Below are positions 26,837-36,202 of a stretch of DNA of 64,000 nucleotides, piece by piece. The stretch covers positions 14,555-78,554 of the forward strand of contig JAQDPW010000007.1 of NCBI GenBank assembly GCA_027659245.1, given 5' to 3'. Positions within the stretch are counted from its first letter, which is position 1; the number at the start of each line of letters is the position of its first letter. The notes beneath the pieces are model-generated. The model saw only the letters and a list, made by a program, of their open reading frames with translations. It was not told the DNA's origin and did no database searches. Source of the stretch: Streptococcaceae bacterium AM104-57 (GTDB taxonomy: Bacteria; Bacillota; Bacilli; Lactobacillales; Streptococcaceae). The translations under genes and the position numbers were made by a program.

Positions 26837-28171
26837 TTATTCTAATCCACGAAAAAAGTCTGTATCAATCTCACGGTAGGGTTGGATGTCCTGAACATAT
26901 TCCAAGACTCCTTGAAATTCCCCTGTCTCATCATGAACAGCTGCGTAAGTAACATGGATAAATTTGCCTCGTGACTCGGACTTAAACCACATCTCGTACT
27001 TGTCCTTGACCCCGTCACGAAGACCTTGCATAATGGTTTTTACCTTATCCAAATACTTGGGCGGATGACATAGCTCAACATTGCGCCCGACTTGAGACGG
27101 TGTCCGCTTGAAAATCATCTCATCCGCTGGCGTATTGTCATTGTAATACTGGAAAATATCATCTTTATTGACAAAGGTAATCTCCATAGGCAGGTGGTTG
27201 AGGATAAGATTAGCTTGTTCAACTGAAAGATAGCCATTTCCAAAAGCCTGCTGACTATTTCGGTCCATCACTGCTTTCTTTTCCTTAGGTGTAAAGGTGA
27301 TAGTAAACTGACCTTCTGGTGTATCGATCACTTGCTGAACTTGTCCATCTACAGTTTCTGGCTGAGTTGGTTCTTCTACACTTTTCTCCTCAACAAAACT
27401 TTGACGCTCAGGAACCCATTTTTCAGATGGCCGGATGATCGCATAGCCATAAGCATCACTTTCCTCGGCAATCTGAATCCAGTCATCCTGGGTAAAGGAT
27501 TCAAGCAGAATCATGAGAAGGATTGATTCTTCCTTAAAAATCATACTTTCAAACTCTGTCGCAAAAGCTTCAAAAGCTTCCTTTACGGTGGAAATTGACA
27601 CTTCTGGGAGCGACTTAGTTGCCACTAAGGCTGTTTGAAAGAGATCCCTAATCTGATCATCCACTCCCCACATGACTTTTGGAGGCGAATCATGGCCATA
27701 ACGTTCCATGATAGGAAAGAAGAGTTCTTCCTTGCGCTGGTAGTGACGGTCGAACTGACCTACAAGCCCCATCTGACGAACCAACCCCTTACGCATCTCT
27801 GCAAGCATTTCCTCGTCTTCCATAGACTCATATGTGTCTAACAATCTTCGAACACGAATCAAAGCAGCACGGAGAGCTAGATTTTCATCCTTAAAGACTC
27901 GTACAGGGTGACCAGGATGCTCTGTATCTTCAACTTCGACACCCTTAACAGCATTCTTAAAGAGATTGGCATGGACATCACAGAGCTCCATGACGTCTTC
28001 AAATGTCACGCCAGAGTCAGAGTTCATCAACTCGTGCTCCATGAGAGAAATCTCGATAGCTGATACACCAGTAAAGGTCGCATCAAAGCGCTCCTGAACG
28101 GACTCTGGAGAGGCTCCATTATGCAATTCTAATAAAATATCCCGTAGGATATGAATACGTTCATCTGCCAT
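26837..28171 (-). CDS. DUF438 / hemerythrin-like / PAS domain protein
   Basis: 444 residues. DUF438 lies at about 10-75 (ILRDILLELHNGASPESVQERFDATFTGVSA), a hemerythrin-like four-helix region at about 80-230 (GHPVRVFKDENLALRAALIRV, FDRHYQRKEELFFPIMERYGHDSPPKVMWG), and a C-terminal PAS domain at about 315-440 (LNHLPMEITFVNKDDIFQYYND, GRNVELCHPPKYLDKVKTIM). The family is thought to sense redox, iron or small gases. Its start shares a base with the DUF1858 stop (TAATG). Confidence 0.88.
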   Translation of the reverse strand: MADERIHILRDILLELHNGASPESVQERFDATFTGVSAIEISLMEHELMNSDSGVTFEDVMELCDVHANLFKNAVKGVEVEDTEHPGHPVRVFKDENLALRAALIRVRRLLDTYESMEDEEMLAEMRKGLVRQMGLVGQFDRHYQRKEELFFPIMERYGHDSPPKVMWGVDDQIRDLFQTALVATKSLPEVSISTVKEAFEAFATEFESMIFKEESILLMILLESFTQDDWIQIAEESDAYGYAIIRPSEKWVPERQSFVEEKSVEEPTQPETVDGQVQQVIDTPEGQFTITFTPKEKKAVMDRNSQQAFGNGYLSVEQANLILNHLPMEITFVNKDDIFQYYNDNTPADEMIFKRTPSQVGRNVELCHPPKYLDKVKTIMQGLRDGVKDKYEMWFKSESRGKFIHVTYAAVHDETGEFQGVLEYVQDIQPYREIDTDFFRGLE

Positions 28172-28404
28172 TAGTCTATTCCAATCACTTCGTAACCATT
28201 TGCTTCAAGTGTACGCACAATCTTATCCATAGGAGTTCCCTCCAGTTTAGACCCCTGTTTGAGCGATACTTTTCGTCCGACTGTATTTCGCATCAAAGGA
28301 TTTGCAAGAGGTTTAAAACCGAGTTCTACTAGGATATCTAAAACTTCTGGATGCTTGTCCACAACTTCCGCAACAGGAATAGATACATCAATGATATTGT
28401 CCAT
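28171..28404 (-). CDS. DUF1858 domain protein
   Basis: 77 residues from the ATG at 28404; GGAGG upstream fits this Met better than those at 28407 or 28419. DUF1858 domains (IDVSIPVAEVVDKHPEVLDILVELGFKPLANP) occur alone or joined to hemerythrin/DUF438 proteins, and here the two are separate but coupled genes (TAATG overlap). Likely a partner of the DUF438 protein. Confidence 0.88.
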   Translation of the reverse strand: MDNIIDVSIPVAEVVDKHPEVLDILVELGFKPLANPLMRNTVGRKVSLKQGSKLEGTPMDKIVRTLEANGYEVIGID

Positions 28405-28444
28405 CATAACCTCCATCATATTCTCTAACAGTTTTTTCTTTTTT

Positions 28445-28450
28445 ATTATA
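28445..28450 (-). promoter_or_regulatory. Extended -10 promoter of the DUF1858-DUF438-DUF1912 operon
   Basis: Minus-strand TGGTATAAT (the -10 hexamer is 28445-28450), about 40 bp before the start codon. No good -35 is visible, as is common with TGN-extended promoters. Confidence 0.65.
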
Positions 28451-28471
28451 CCACAAGGGCAAAGATTAAAA

Positions 28472-28497
28472 AACTAGCAGTACAAGACTTACTAGTT
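28472..28497 (-). terminator. Terminator of the EcsC-like operon
   Basis: AACTAG (28472-28477) and CTAGTT (28492-28497) with inner GTA/TAC pairing form a stem followed on the minus strand by TTTTTT. Confidence 0.75.
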
Positions 28498-28518
28498 CTC
28501 TGAGACTTGAATTACGGC

Positions 28519-28671
28519 CTAAATAAGTTTAAAGAGCCAATCCAATAGTTTAAATAATAGCTTGTAAAACAGCAATTGGATTGCAAAATAGATAATCATC
28601 CAAAAGAATTTTACAATTCCAATAATCGGTTTGATAAAAAGAATAGCAAGAATTGCCCAGAAAAATTTCAT
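28519..28671 (-). CDS. Small hydrophobic protein, 50 residues
   Basis: A 50-codon gene starting MKFFWAILAILFIKPIIGIV and ending LLDWLFKLI. Nearly all residues are hydrophobic or aromatic with five lysines, giving one or two membrane helices (about 3-13 and 16-43). The AGGAG site and the 4-bp ATGA overlap with the gene upstream support it. It is followed by a terminator. It could be a membrane peptide; function unknown. Confidence 0.7.
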   Translation of the reverse strand: MKFFWAILAILFIKPIIGIVKFFWMIIYFAIQLLFYKLLFKLLDWLFKLI

Positions 28672-28850
28672 TCTCTCTCCTCTGGCTTGATGAGCCACCG
28701 AGCCGTATCCATTAACTTGTCTGCAATAAAAAATTTTCCTAGAGCGACAACAATATTGTCATCTTTCTTTATCGTTCTCATTACTTTTACACCTTGCATG
28801 GTCAAAAAGTAATTACCATAAATTTTAGTAAAAGCTTTGATAGGATTCAT
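28668..28850 (-). CDS. Small basic protein, 60 residues, unknown function
   Basis: 60 residues from the ATG at 28850 (MNPIKAFTKIYGNYFLTMQG); a GTG three codons upstream is too close to the ribosome-binding site. Net basic, with DDNIVVALGKFFIADKLMDTARWLI and no clear membrane helix. It begins 1 bp after the EcsC-like gene and overlaps the 50-codon gene by 4 bp, so the three are one operon. Not recognised. Confidence 0.65.
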   Translation of the reverse strand: MNPIKAFTKIYGNYFLTMQGVKVMRTIKKDDNIVVALGKFFIADKLMDTARWLIKPEERE

Positions 28851-28851
28851 C

Positions 28852-29631
28852 TCACTCACCCTCGATTATTTCAGCCTCTTTTCGGATTGTTTCAACATCT
28901 TCTTGATATTGAACTTCACTATAGTTGACTAGTTTAGACAATTCTTTCTGCAAGCTTTCACCCATGGGTTTCATGGTTGCAAAGGTTAATCCTCCAGAAA
29001 TGATTCCACCTAAAATAGGAATAAATTTCCCCATTCCCTTGGCCAATCCTCCTTTTGTTAAGTTAACTCCAAAAATTTTCAAAACTTTTTTCAAAATTGG
29101 GTACCAAAGTGTCTTAGTCAAAGCTTTCTGGGGAACAGTTTTCATGACCTGCTTAGCAACAGCAACACCTCCCGCCCGGAGGAGAGCAGCAGTGCCATTC
29201 ACTCCAAGCATTACTCCGAGGTAGAGTAAAAGTGTGTTTTGAGCATCTTCACTCAACTCCTCGCGTGAAGCCCAAAGATCCTCATAACCATAAATATAAC
29301 CTAATTCTTGAGCCAATTTCAGAGAGAAACCATAAAATTGAGCCACATCAGCTGGAATGGTAATTGCCATAGCAATCCCTCCAGGTAATCCTGCCAAAAC
29401 AGAGGTTCCACTCGCCAATAAAACATTATCCCTAATGCAGGCATTAGCCGCTCTATCTAAGGTTTCTTGAGATAAGAGAGACGTTGGACCTTGTTCTAAT
29501 AAGGTAGGAATGTCCTGTGGATCCAATTCTTTGGAAAACTTATCCACTAAAAATTTCGAACGATCAACCTTAACAACAGGTAGTTTTACCACTTGTTGTA
29601 ATACTTGCATAGCTAAGTCTTGTTCAGCCAT
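28852..29631 (-). CDS. EcsC-like membrane-associated protein
   Basis: 259 residues from the ATG at 29631, preceded by AGGAG at 7 bases. Gly/Ala-rich hydrophobic stretches (VLAGLPGGIAMAITIPADVAQFYGFSL, LLLYLGVMLGVNGTAALLRAGGVAVAKQV, FIPILGGIISGGLTFATMKPMG) resemble the EcsC family. The family is often near stress or secretion genes, but no activity is established. It heads a three-gene operon with two tiny proteins. The family call is moderate; the membrane association is clear. Confidence 0.6.
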   Translation of the reverse strand: MAEQDLAMQVLQQVVKLPVVKVDRSKFLVDKFSKELDPQDIPTLLEQGPTSLLSQETLDRAANACIRDNVLLASGTSVLAGLPGGIAMAITIPADVAQFYGFSLKLAQELGYIYGYEDLWASREELSEDAQNTLLLYLGVMLGVNGTAALLRAGGVAVAKQVMKTVPQKALTKTLWYPILKKVLKIFGVNLTKGGLAKGMGKFIPILGGIISGGLTFATMKPMGESLQKELSKLVNYSEVQYQEDVETIRKEAEIIEGE

Positions 29632-29892
29632 ATACAAACTCCTTTTACTTCTGTAAGTTATATTCTATGATAGCATACTCTTTTAAAGTATGTTTCAAAT
29701 CCCCCTCAAAAATTTTCAAAAAATCCTTAGCAACTTATTTGTTAAAGATTTTTAATAGTCTTTGTAGAGACAGCTAGAATATTCAACTCCTACCTTTACA
29801 ACATGATATTCTATCTGTGAACGATAGTCTATTATTGTTTCACCTAAAATGTTCCTTGAATACACACTAACTATGAACTTTCGAGCTTCATC
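29632..29892. other. 261-bp AT-rich intergenic region
   Basis: Holds the leader of the EcsC-like operon, with a CATAC/GTATG inverted repeat at about 29674-29692 that might be an operator or part of its promoter. No convincing coding sequence, RNA gene or strong terminator was seen in the rest. Confidence 0.4.
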
Positions 29893-31002
29893 TTATAAAT
29901 CCATAATTTCTTTTTTCTTTCGATCAAACTCTTCCTGAGATAATATATCTGCATCTAAAAGTGATTTGAGTTTAGTAAGAGCTTCGATTTGCTCATCAAA
30001 AGATAAACTTGGTTTAGTTGCTTTTTCATCTAACTGTTGTGCCATATTCATACCAAAAATCATCCCCGCACCATCTCCTAGCCCATGTTGTTCGATCCCT
30101 GATGCGACTTTTTGTTGTGCAGCAATATTAGAAGCTTTCTGCGATACATCATCAAAGGCCTTTAAATTCATCTTATTTGATGAAAAGTTCTTAACTAATT
30201 CCTTAGATTCTGGTGAGAATTCTATATTAGCAATCGCAACTTTTATAATCTCAAACCCAAAACGATCTTTCCAAGTACCAGCATACTGTTCATCATTCGA
30301 TACTTGTTTTGCAAGTACTGATGCTTGTGATGGTAGTTGTGAGATACGATAAGTTGTTGATAACGAATTAAGGGCAACGGTAAAGGATTGAAGAAATTCC
30401 GTGACTATCTGAGCCCTTGCTTGAGCACTATCAAAGCTATAGTAGGTTACATTTGCAGGAAGGAAATTTTTTACAAACTTGATAGCGTCTGTAATTTGAA
30501 TAGAAAAAGTTCCAAAAGCACGTACTTCTAAGTCTGTACCATAAAACAAGTCGTTATACATAACCGGACCACGAGTACCAAACCTAATATCGCGAATTTC
30601 TCTCAAATTGACAAAACAAATCTGTTTTTGCTGATCACTTTGTCCGCCAAATCCAACACGATTAACAACATTATCAAACAGTGATTTTTTTAGCCCATCA
30701 CCATTAAAAACACTACTCTCCCCATTTTGATATTCATATCCACCTGGTTCTGTAATAATTTCCTCGATACCAGATTGACTAAAGATAAAGGCAGCAGTAT
30801 TTTCTGGAATAAAAATCTTGGATCCGTTGGAAATAACACCGACAGATCCCTTCGTATTGACACCCCTACCATTATTACTTTCTTGAATAATACCTGGACT
30901 TACAGCTGTATGTTCATCAAAAGCCTGAACTGTAATAATCTCCTTCCATTGATCTGCAAAAGTACCACTAATTGAATCTGTAAATGCTTTAATTATTCCC
31001 AT
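29893..31002 (-). CDS. SPFH/band 7 domain protein (YdjI-like)
   Basis: 369 residues. It begins MGIIKAFTDSISGTFADQWKEI, as in the virion-core-protein-like SPFH family. An SPFH region (about 50-290) is followed by a helical segment with KASNIAAQQKVASGIEQHGLGDGAG and a C-terminal short domain typical of SHOCT (LTKLKSLLDADILSQEEFDRKKKEIMDL). There is no clear membrane helix. It lies 10 bp after the zinc-ribbon gene. Likely a membrane-scaffold or stress protein; inference from family. Confidence 0.82.
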   Translation of the reverse strand: MGIIKAFTDSISGTFADQWKEIITVQAFDEHTAVSPGIIQESNNGRGVNTKGSVGVISNGSKIFIPENTAAFIFSQSGIEEIITEPGGYEYQNGESSVFNGDGLKKSLFDNVVNRVGFGGQSDQQKQICFVNLREIRDIRFGTRGPVMYNDLFYGTDLEVRAFGTFSIQITDAIKFVKNFLPANVTYYSFDSAQARAQIVTEFLQSFTVALNSLSTTYRISQLPSQASVLAKQVSNDEQYAGTWKDRFGFEIIKVAIANIEFSPESKELVKNFSSNKMNLKAFDDVSQKASNIAAQQKVASGIEQHGLGDGAGMIFGMNMAQQLDEKATKPSLSFDEQIEALTKLKSLLDADILSQEEFDRKKKEIMDL

Positions 31003-31012
31003 ATTTCATCTC

Positions 31013-31570
31013 CTACAAGGTCTGTTCCATATCACAAAAACTACATTTGACAGTTTGTTTTACGGTTCCAGACAGAGGAGCTCCACAAAAACTGCATTTA
31101 GTAGATAGTTTCTCTGGTTCTGCCTCCTTAATACCAAGCCCTGCTTTGAAAGTATCAAACGTATCTTTTAGAGTCTCTGCTAAAATTTCTGCACCAAATA
31201 AGCTATTATCACCCAAGGTTGCAAAGTTACTTGTATCACCGGAAATTAATTTAATAATATTCGTTGCCCATTTTTCAGTATCCTTAGTATTAGAGAATGA
31301 GAAAATAACTTGTCCACCATTATAATAGATTTCTAATCGTTTAGAACCGTTAGTTTTAGTTACCGAAACTTGTGGTTTACCTTCAAAAATTTTTATTTGA
31401 TTAATAGGTATGATAATTTGTCCTTTTCTCCCCCCAAATATGCCTTTTTTTATGTGTATTAGATGTAAGTTTGTTAAAATTAGATTATCCGTATATAAAC
31501 CATTCTTACCAAAACTAACATCATCACTATTCATAATCATATATTCATGAGGTAATAATTGATAGTCCAT
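31013..31570 (-). CDS. PH-like domain protein with C-terminal zinc ribbon
   Basis: 185 residues from the ATG at 31570 (MDYQLLPHEYMIMNSDDVSF), with GGAG 6-7 bases upstream; an ATG four codons earlier overlaps that site. A PH/GRAM-like beta domain (about 10-105: LYTDNLILTNLHLIHIKKG) precedes a zinc ribbon CSFCGAPL...CSFCDMEQ at the end. It pairs with the SPFH gene downstream, comparable to SPFH/zinc-ribbon pairs elsewhere. Function unknown. Confidence 0.7.
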   Translation of the reverse strand: MDYQLLPHEYMIMNSDDVSFGKNGLYTDNLILTNLHLIHIKKGIFGGRKGQIIIPINQIKIFEGKPQVSVTKTNGSKRLEIYYNGGQVIFSFSNTKDTEKWATNIIKLISGDTSNFATLGDNSLFGAEILAETLKDTFDTFKAGLGIKEAEPEKLSTKCSFCGAPLSGTVKQTVKCSFCDMEQTL

Positions 31571-31590
31571 CCCGAACTCCATTCTTATTA

Positions 31591-32094
31591 TTAAAGACTA
31601 GCTTTCCACTGTTCTACTTGTTCGTGTAGAGAATCACGATATTCCTTTAGAAACTTAATTATTTCCTCTTTGCCTTGAATCGGTGCTTTCTTCAATGGTC
31701 CATATTGTTTTTTCTGTTCTTCCATTTCTTTTTTAGTACTATCTTTTAATTCTTGGATAGAAGCACTATCTTCTAAAGCAGTTCCCTTAAAGGCTTCATC
31801 TGCCTCGGTATAGTAATTATCAACAATTTTCTCATACATAGTCAAATAATCTTCATAAGTCTGGATAGATTCAATGGTCTCATCACTGACATCTTGTGGA
31901 TTAAAGTCACTTGAACTAAATTTATCTTTTGCTTTGGCAAACAACCCTTTCTTTTCAGAACTATTAGATGAAGCTTCTGTTTGATTATCACTAGAAGAGC
32001 TACTTGTTTTTTCAGAAAGAGAACTACAAGCAACTAGAGTAGAAACGGACAGACATAGTAAAGCTAAACGACAAACTTTTTTTACATTATTCAT
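31591..32094 (-). CDS. Putative lipoprotein of unknown function
   Basis: 167 residues. Signal peptide and lipobox LVAC with lipidated C23, then a Ser-rich linker (SSLSEKTSSSSSDNQTEASSNSS) and a charged helical domain (YEDYLTMYEKIVDNYYTEADEAF). It should sit on the outer face of the membrane. It is 20 bp upstream of the zinc-ribbon gene on the same strand, so lipoprotein, zinc-ribbon and SPFH proteins may act together at the membrane. Confidence 0.8.
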   Translation of the reverse strand: MNNVKKVCRLALLCLSVSTLVACSSLSEKTSSSSSDNQTEASSNSSEKKGLFAKAKDKFSSSDFNPQDVSDETIESIQTYEDYLTMYEKIVDNYYTEADEAFKGTALEDSASIQELKDSTKKEMEEQKKQYGPLKKAPIQGKEEIIKFLKEYRDSLHEQVEQWKASL

Positions 32095-32245
32095 TAATAG
32101 AATCTCCTTTTATTTATGAAATTATCATATCATATTTCCTAAAAAAAAAAAAGCATTTTCTGATAAGCAAATATTTTATAAATACAGAATCCCATTTTTA
32201 AAAGAATATTTTTCCATTTTAAATTCCAGCTATTTTCCACACAAA

Positions 32246-32265
32246 AAAGAGGGTTGCCCCTCTTT
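32246..32265 (-). terminator. Terminator of the rimP-nusA-infB-rbfA operon
   Basis: AAAGAGGG (32246-32253) and CCCTCTTT (32258-32265) with a 4-base loop, followed on the minus strand by a T-run; 5 bp after the rbfA stop. Confidence 0.92.
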
Positions 32266-32269
32266 CTGC

Positions 32270-32620
32270 TTAATTTTTATCCAGATTGCGTAGCATCTCG
32301 TCAATCTTGTTTCCATATTCGATGGATTCGTCTTTGACGAAAGTTAAGTCTGGAATTTTGTACAATTTCAAATTGCGACCAAGTTCACGTTTGATAGTAC
32401 CAGTTGCTTTTTCAAGTCCGACTTGAGCTTTTTGATTATCTGAAGCAAGGTTACTCAAAATAGTGTAGTAAACCTTAGCCATAGATAAGTCACCTAGCAT
32501 CTGAACATCAGTGATGGTCACACCTTGGACACGCGGATCACGGACTTTCTTTTGCAAAATCTCATTGACTTCGCGCTTGATTTCCATGCCCACACGATCC
32601 GTACGGAAATGATTTGCCAT
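32270..32620 (-). CDS. rbfA: Ribosome-binding factor A
   Basis: 116 residues with the KH-type RbfA fold: [27 protein letters not shown] and the [33 protein letters not shown] signature. It aids late 30S maturation and cold adaptation. It is the last gene of the operon, 167 bp after infB with an intergenic hairpin in between. Confidence 0.96.
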   Translation of the reverse strand: MANHFRTDRVGMEIKREVNEILQKKVRDPRVQGVTITDVQMLGDLSMAKVYYTILSNLASDNQKAQVGLEKATGTIKRELGRNLKLYKIPDLTFVKDESIEYGNKIDEMLRNLDKN

Positions 32621-32647
32621 GCTTTTTTCCTTTCTCTCAATTGAACC

Positions 32648-32674
32648 AAAAGCTAGGCCAGCAGACCTAGCTTT
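32648..32674 (-). other. Hairpin in the infB-rbfA intergenic region
   Basis: AAAGCTAGG (32648-32656) and CCTAGCTTT (32666-32674) form a 9-bp stem with a 9-base loop. The T-tract on the minus strand is short (TTTTGG), so it may be a partial terminator or an RNA-processing site lowering rbfA relative to infB. The rest of the 167-bp gap shows no supported gene. Confidence 0.5.
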
Positions 32675-32787
32675 GTCTAGTAGATAGAGAAACTAGAGTC
32701 ATTTGAATCTAGGAAACAAGCCTTAGATAGAACTAAAGTTCATTAAGGCGCTGTTGACGACGAGTCAAATCGGCTATCGTTTCTCTA

Positions 32788-35580
32788 TTATCGTTTGATT
32801 TCTTCCATGATATAGGCTTCAATCACATCATCCATCTGGATATCATTGTAGCCATCAATCATAAGACCACCTTCACGGCCGTTTGTAACTTCTTTAACGT
32901 CATCTTTATAGTGTTTCAAGCTAGCTAGAGCGCCATCGTAAATAACAACACCATCACGAATCACACGGACTTTAGAGTCACGGGTAACTTTACCGCTAGT
33001 AACCATAAATCCTCCGATTGTTCCCACTTTAGATACCTTGAAGGTTTCGCGGATGATCGCTTCACCAATAATTTTTTCTTTAAATTCTGGGTCAAGCATC
33101 CCTTTCATGGCTTCTTCCATCTCTTCAATCACCTTGTAGATGATGCTGTGGAGACGGATTTCTACATCGTCAGTTTCTGCTTGTTGACGAGCTTGTGGTG
33201 TAGGACGCACGTTGAAACCAACGATAAAGGCATTTGAAGCCTCGGCAAGAGTCACGTCAGATTCGTTGATGGCACCGACAGCTGCATGGACGATAGTAAC
33301 TTTCACGCCCTCAACATCAATTTTTTGAAGTGATGCAGAGAGAGCTTCAACAGAACCTTGTACGTCGGCTTTGATAATGACGTTAACTGACTTGAGTTCA
33401 CCAGCTTTAAGGGTATCAAAGAGATTTTCAAGGCTGACACGTTGTGTAGCTTGACGTTGCTTCATAAGAGCACGTTTAGCACGTTCTTCACCAGCTGCAC
33501 GAGCTGATTTTTCATCTTCGTAAACGGCAAAGTGATCACCCGCCATTGGCGCTTCGTTCAAACCAGTGATCGATACTGGTGTTGATGGTCCTGCAACCTT
33601 CACACGACGTCCAAGGTCGTTGGTCATGGCACGGACACGTCCGAAGGTATTTCCGACAACGATTGGATCTTGAACGTTCAAAGTACCTTGTTGAACAAGG
33701 AGGGTTGCGACCGCACCTTTTCCTTTATCCAAGCGCGCTTCGATAACTGTACCGATCGCACGCACTGTTGGGTCTGCCTTGAGTTCTTGGATTTCAGCCA
33801 CAAGAAGGACTGTTTCCAACAATTCTTCGATGTTTTGATTGAATTTAGCTGAGATTTCAACAAATTCAGAATCTCCACCCCAAGCAGTTGACATAACTCC
33901 ATGCTCTGCCAATTCACCGATAACACGTTCTGGGTTGGCACCTGGTTTATCAATCTTGTTGATGGCTACAATGATTGGAACGTTGGCTGCTTTTGAGTGG
34001 TTGATGGCTTCGATAGTCTGAGGCATAACCCCGTCATCTGCCGCTACGACCAAGATAGTAATATCGGTAACAGAAGCACCACGCGCACGCATAGATGTAA
34101 AAGCCGCGTGTCCCGGTGTATCAAGGAAGGTAATCTTCTTGCCATTTTCCACGATTTGGTAGGCACCGATATGCTGAGTGATACCACCTGCTTCACCTGT
34201 CGCAACACGAGAGTTACGAAGGGTATCTAGGAGTGTTGTTTTACCGTGGTCAACGTGTCCCATGATAGTTACAACTGGTGGACGCTCAACCAATTCATCT
34301 TCATTGAGATAACCATCTTCGACAAAGAAACGTTCGATGTCGGCATTGTCCACTTCAACCTTTTGTTTGGCTTCGATACCATAATCCACCATGAGGAGTT
34401 CAATTGTTTCCCCATCCAAGGATTGGTTTTGTGTGGCCATGACACCCATCATAAAGAGTTTCTTAACGATTTCAGCTGGTTCACGTTTGATACGTTTTGC
34501 GATTTCCGCAACGGTCATACCATCTGTATATTCAAATTCTGTTGGCAATTCATGGAATTTACGCTCCGTAACAGGTTTCGGTGCCTGACTACGGTTGTTT
34601 TTGTTATTGCCTTTTTTATTCTTTTTGTTATTGTTCCAGTTACTATTTCTTTGATTTCTCACTTGATTTTGACTACTTCGATTCTTTTGTTGTTTTCTAG
34701 GACCATCTTCTTCGTGATCGAAATCATCACGTTCTTTGTCTGGTCGGGCTTGTTTCTTACGACGTGTATCCACTACAGGTTCTTTAGCTGCAGGAGCAAC
34801 TTCAACCACTGGTTGAACTTGTTGCGCTTGTTCAGCTAACTTAGCCACTTCTTCAAAGATTTCCTCTGGCTCCTTGCGTTTGTTAGCTTGGGCCAAGGCT
34901 TCTTTGGCAGCCTGAGTCTGCTTGAAACGTTCCTCGCTTGAACGGGCATATTCTGCATTTTGCTCTGCTTTTAGTGCTGCTGCACGGGCTTTAAAGTCAA
35001 CACGTGGTCCAGCTTGTTTTGCCTGGAAGTCTTGTTGCTGACGGCGCTCATTTCCACGATTTTGCTGACCTTGCTGTTTCTTAGCTTGGTCATTAAAGCG
35101 ACGATTGTCGCGGTTGCCATGACCTTGTTTACCACCATTACGGTTATCATTTTTTTGACGATTTCCATTTTGTTGGTGGTCACGGTTATTGCCCTTATTT
35201 TGCTTGCGTCGTTCTGCCTGCTCTTTGGCACGAGCTTCACGCTCAGCCTTAAAATTACGGCTTTGCGGTTTAGCTACTACTTTGTCTGCCTTCGGAGCGA
35301 CTGGCTCAGCAGGTTTTGCCTCTTCCTTTGCTACAGCTGGTTTAGCTGACTCAGATTTTTCGGCTTTCTTTTCTGCACTTGCTTTTGGTGCTGCAGGTTT
35401 TGCTTCTGCTTTCGGATCAGCTGCAGGCTTAAAGCTGGCAGCGATTTTTGCAGCGACAGCTTCTTCCACACTTGATGAGTGGCTTTTCACATCCAAGCCC
35501 AACTCTTTTGCACGCGCTACAACTTCTTTACTTTCTTTTCCAAGTTCTTTTGCGATTTCGTACAATCTTTTCTTAGACAA
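32788..35580 (-). CDS. infB: Translation initiation factor IF-2
   Basis: 930 residues. An N-terminal IF2_N domain ([21 protein letters not shown]) leads into a long low-complexity linker (about 50-340) rich in Ala, Lys, Glu, Gln, Arg and Asn. The GTPase core has [20 protein letters not shown] and NKIDKP, followed by domains II-IV. It brings initiator tRNA to the 30S subunit. It is 16 bp after the L7Ae-like gene. The linker reflects normal low complexity, not transfer. Confidence 0.98.
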   Translation of the reverse strand: MSKKRLYEIAKELGKESKEVVARAKELGLDVKSHSSSVEEAVAAKIAASFKPAADPKAEAKPAAPKASAEKKAEKSESAKPAVAKEEAKPAEPVAPKADKVVAKPQSRNFKAEREARAKEQAERRKQNKGNNRDHQQNGNRQKNDNRNGGKQGHGNRDNRRFNDQAKKQQGQQNRGNERRQQQDFQAKQAGPRVDFKARAAALKAEQNAEYARSSEERFKQTQAAKEALAQANKRKEPEEIFEEVAKLAEQAQQVQPVVEVAPAAKEPVVDTRRKKQARPDKERDDFDHEEDGPRKQQKNRSSQNQVRNQRNSNWNNNKKNKKGNNKNNRSQAPKPVTERKFHELPTEFEYTDGMTVAEIAKRIKREPAEIVKKLFMMGVMATQNQSLDGETIELLMVDYGIEAKQKVEVDNADIERFFVEDGYLNEDELVERPPVVTIMGHVDHGKTTLLDTLRNSRVATGEAGGITQHIGAYQIVENGKKITFLDTPGHAAFTSMRARGASVTDITILVVAADDGVMPQTIEAINHSKAANVPIIVAINKIDKPGANPERVIGELAEHGVMSTAWGGDSEFVEISAKFNQNIEELLETVLLVAEIQELKADPTVRAIGTVIEARLDKGKGAVATLLVQQGTLNVQDPIVVGNTFGRVRAMTNDLGRRVKVAGPSTPVSITGLNEAPMAGDHFAVYEDEKSARAAGEERAKRALMKQRQATQRVSLENLFDTLKAGELKSVNVIIKADVQGSVEALSASLQKIDVEGVKVTIVHAAVGAINESDVTLAEASNAFIVGFNVRPTPQARQQAETDDVEIRLHSIIYKVIEEMEEAMKGMLDPEFKEKIIGEAIIRETFKVSKVGTIGGFMVTSGKVTRDSKVRVIRDGVVIYDGALASLKHYKDDVKEVTNGREGGLMIDGYNDIQMDDVIEAYIMEEIKR

Positions 35581-35596
35581 ATCATGTCCTCCTCTT

Positions 35597-35896
35597 CTAT
35601 TCCATAAGAGACCTCATTTTCTTTGTAAATCCAGCATCTGTCACAGTCAAAACCTTTCTTGATTTTCCGACTGCTATGCTTAATTCCAGTGTTGAAAACA
35701 CGGTTACAATTTCTACTTGATAATAATGACTTTTATCCTGAATCTTCTTGGTCAGATTGGGTCCAGCATCATGGGCTAAAAAGACCAACTGGGCCCTGCC
35801 GTCTTGAATGGCCTTGACCACCAATTCTTCACCCGATATGATCCGCCCTGCTCTCTGAGCAAGTCCCAAGAGATTGCTTATCTTTTGCTTATTCAA
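35597..35896 (-). CDS. L7Ae/YlxQ-family ribosomal-like RNA-binding protein
   Basis: 99 residues. The L7Ae fold is seen in [48 protein letters not shown]. YlxQ proteins bind kink-turn RNA. It overlaps ylxR by 8 bp and precedes infB, the standard position in Firmicutes. Confidence 0.92.
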   Translation of the reverse strand: MNKQKISNLLGLAQRAGRIISGEELVVKAIQDGRAQLVFLAHDAGPNLTKKIQDKSHYYQVEIVTVFSTLELSIAVGKSRKVLTVTDAGFTKKMRSLME

Positions 35897-36182
35897 GTCC
35901 TAACTCTCTTCTTTTCACTTTGTGATCCACATAAGCGATCAACTCGTCATAAAAGCTTTCTTCAACTTCCATGCTAAAGCTACGGTTAAAGACTTTTTTC
36001 TTTTTGGCCTCAAGGGCTTCTGCATTGTCTAGCTTGATATAAGCGCCACGGCCATTGGCCTTGCCTGTCGGATCGATAAAGACTTGTCCTTCTTTGTTTT
36101 TGACAATGCGGAGCAAATCACGCTTATCAATCACTTCATTGGATACAACAGACTTGCGCAAAGGGATTTTTCTCGTTTTCAT
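35889..36182 (-). CDS. ylxR: YlxR (DUF448) family nucleic-acid-binding protein
   Basis: 97 residues from the ATG at 36182, preceded by GAGGAGGG; the open frame extends six codons upstream over that site. The start KTRKIPLRKSVVSNEVIDKRDLLRIVKNKEG and the loop PTGKANGRGAYI match DUF448. Members bind RNA and have been linked to RNase P regulation (RnpM). It lies 20 bp after nusA. Confidence 0.92.
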   Translation of the reverse strand: MKTRKIPLRKSVVSNEVIDKRDLLRIVKNKEGQVFIDPTGKANGRGAYIKLDNAEALEAKKKKVFNRSFSMEVEESFYDELIAYVDHKVKRRELGLE

Positions 36183-36202
36183 CTTTCCCTCCTCTAGCAA
36201 TC

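Noticed and set aside
32723..32811. A 29-codon frame after infB ending RRQQRLNEL
   Set aside because: It begins at a TTG inside infB without a ribosome-binding site and is interrupted by nothing conserved that I recognise; judged chance.
34246..34839. A 197-codon plus-strand open frame opposite infB
   Set aside because: Antisense of the low-complexity IF-2 linker, which produces Phe/Ile-rich nonsense; no start context.
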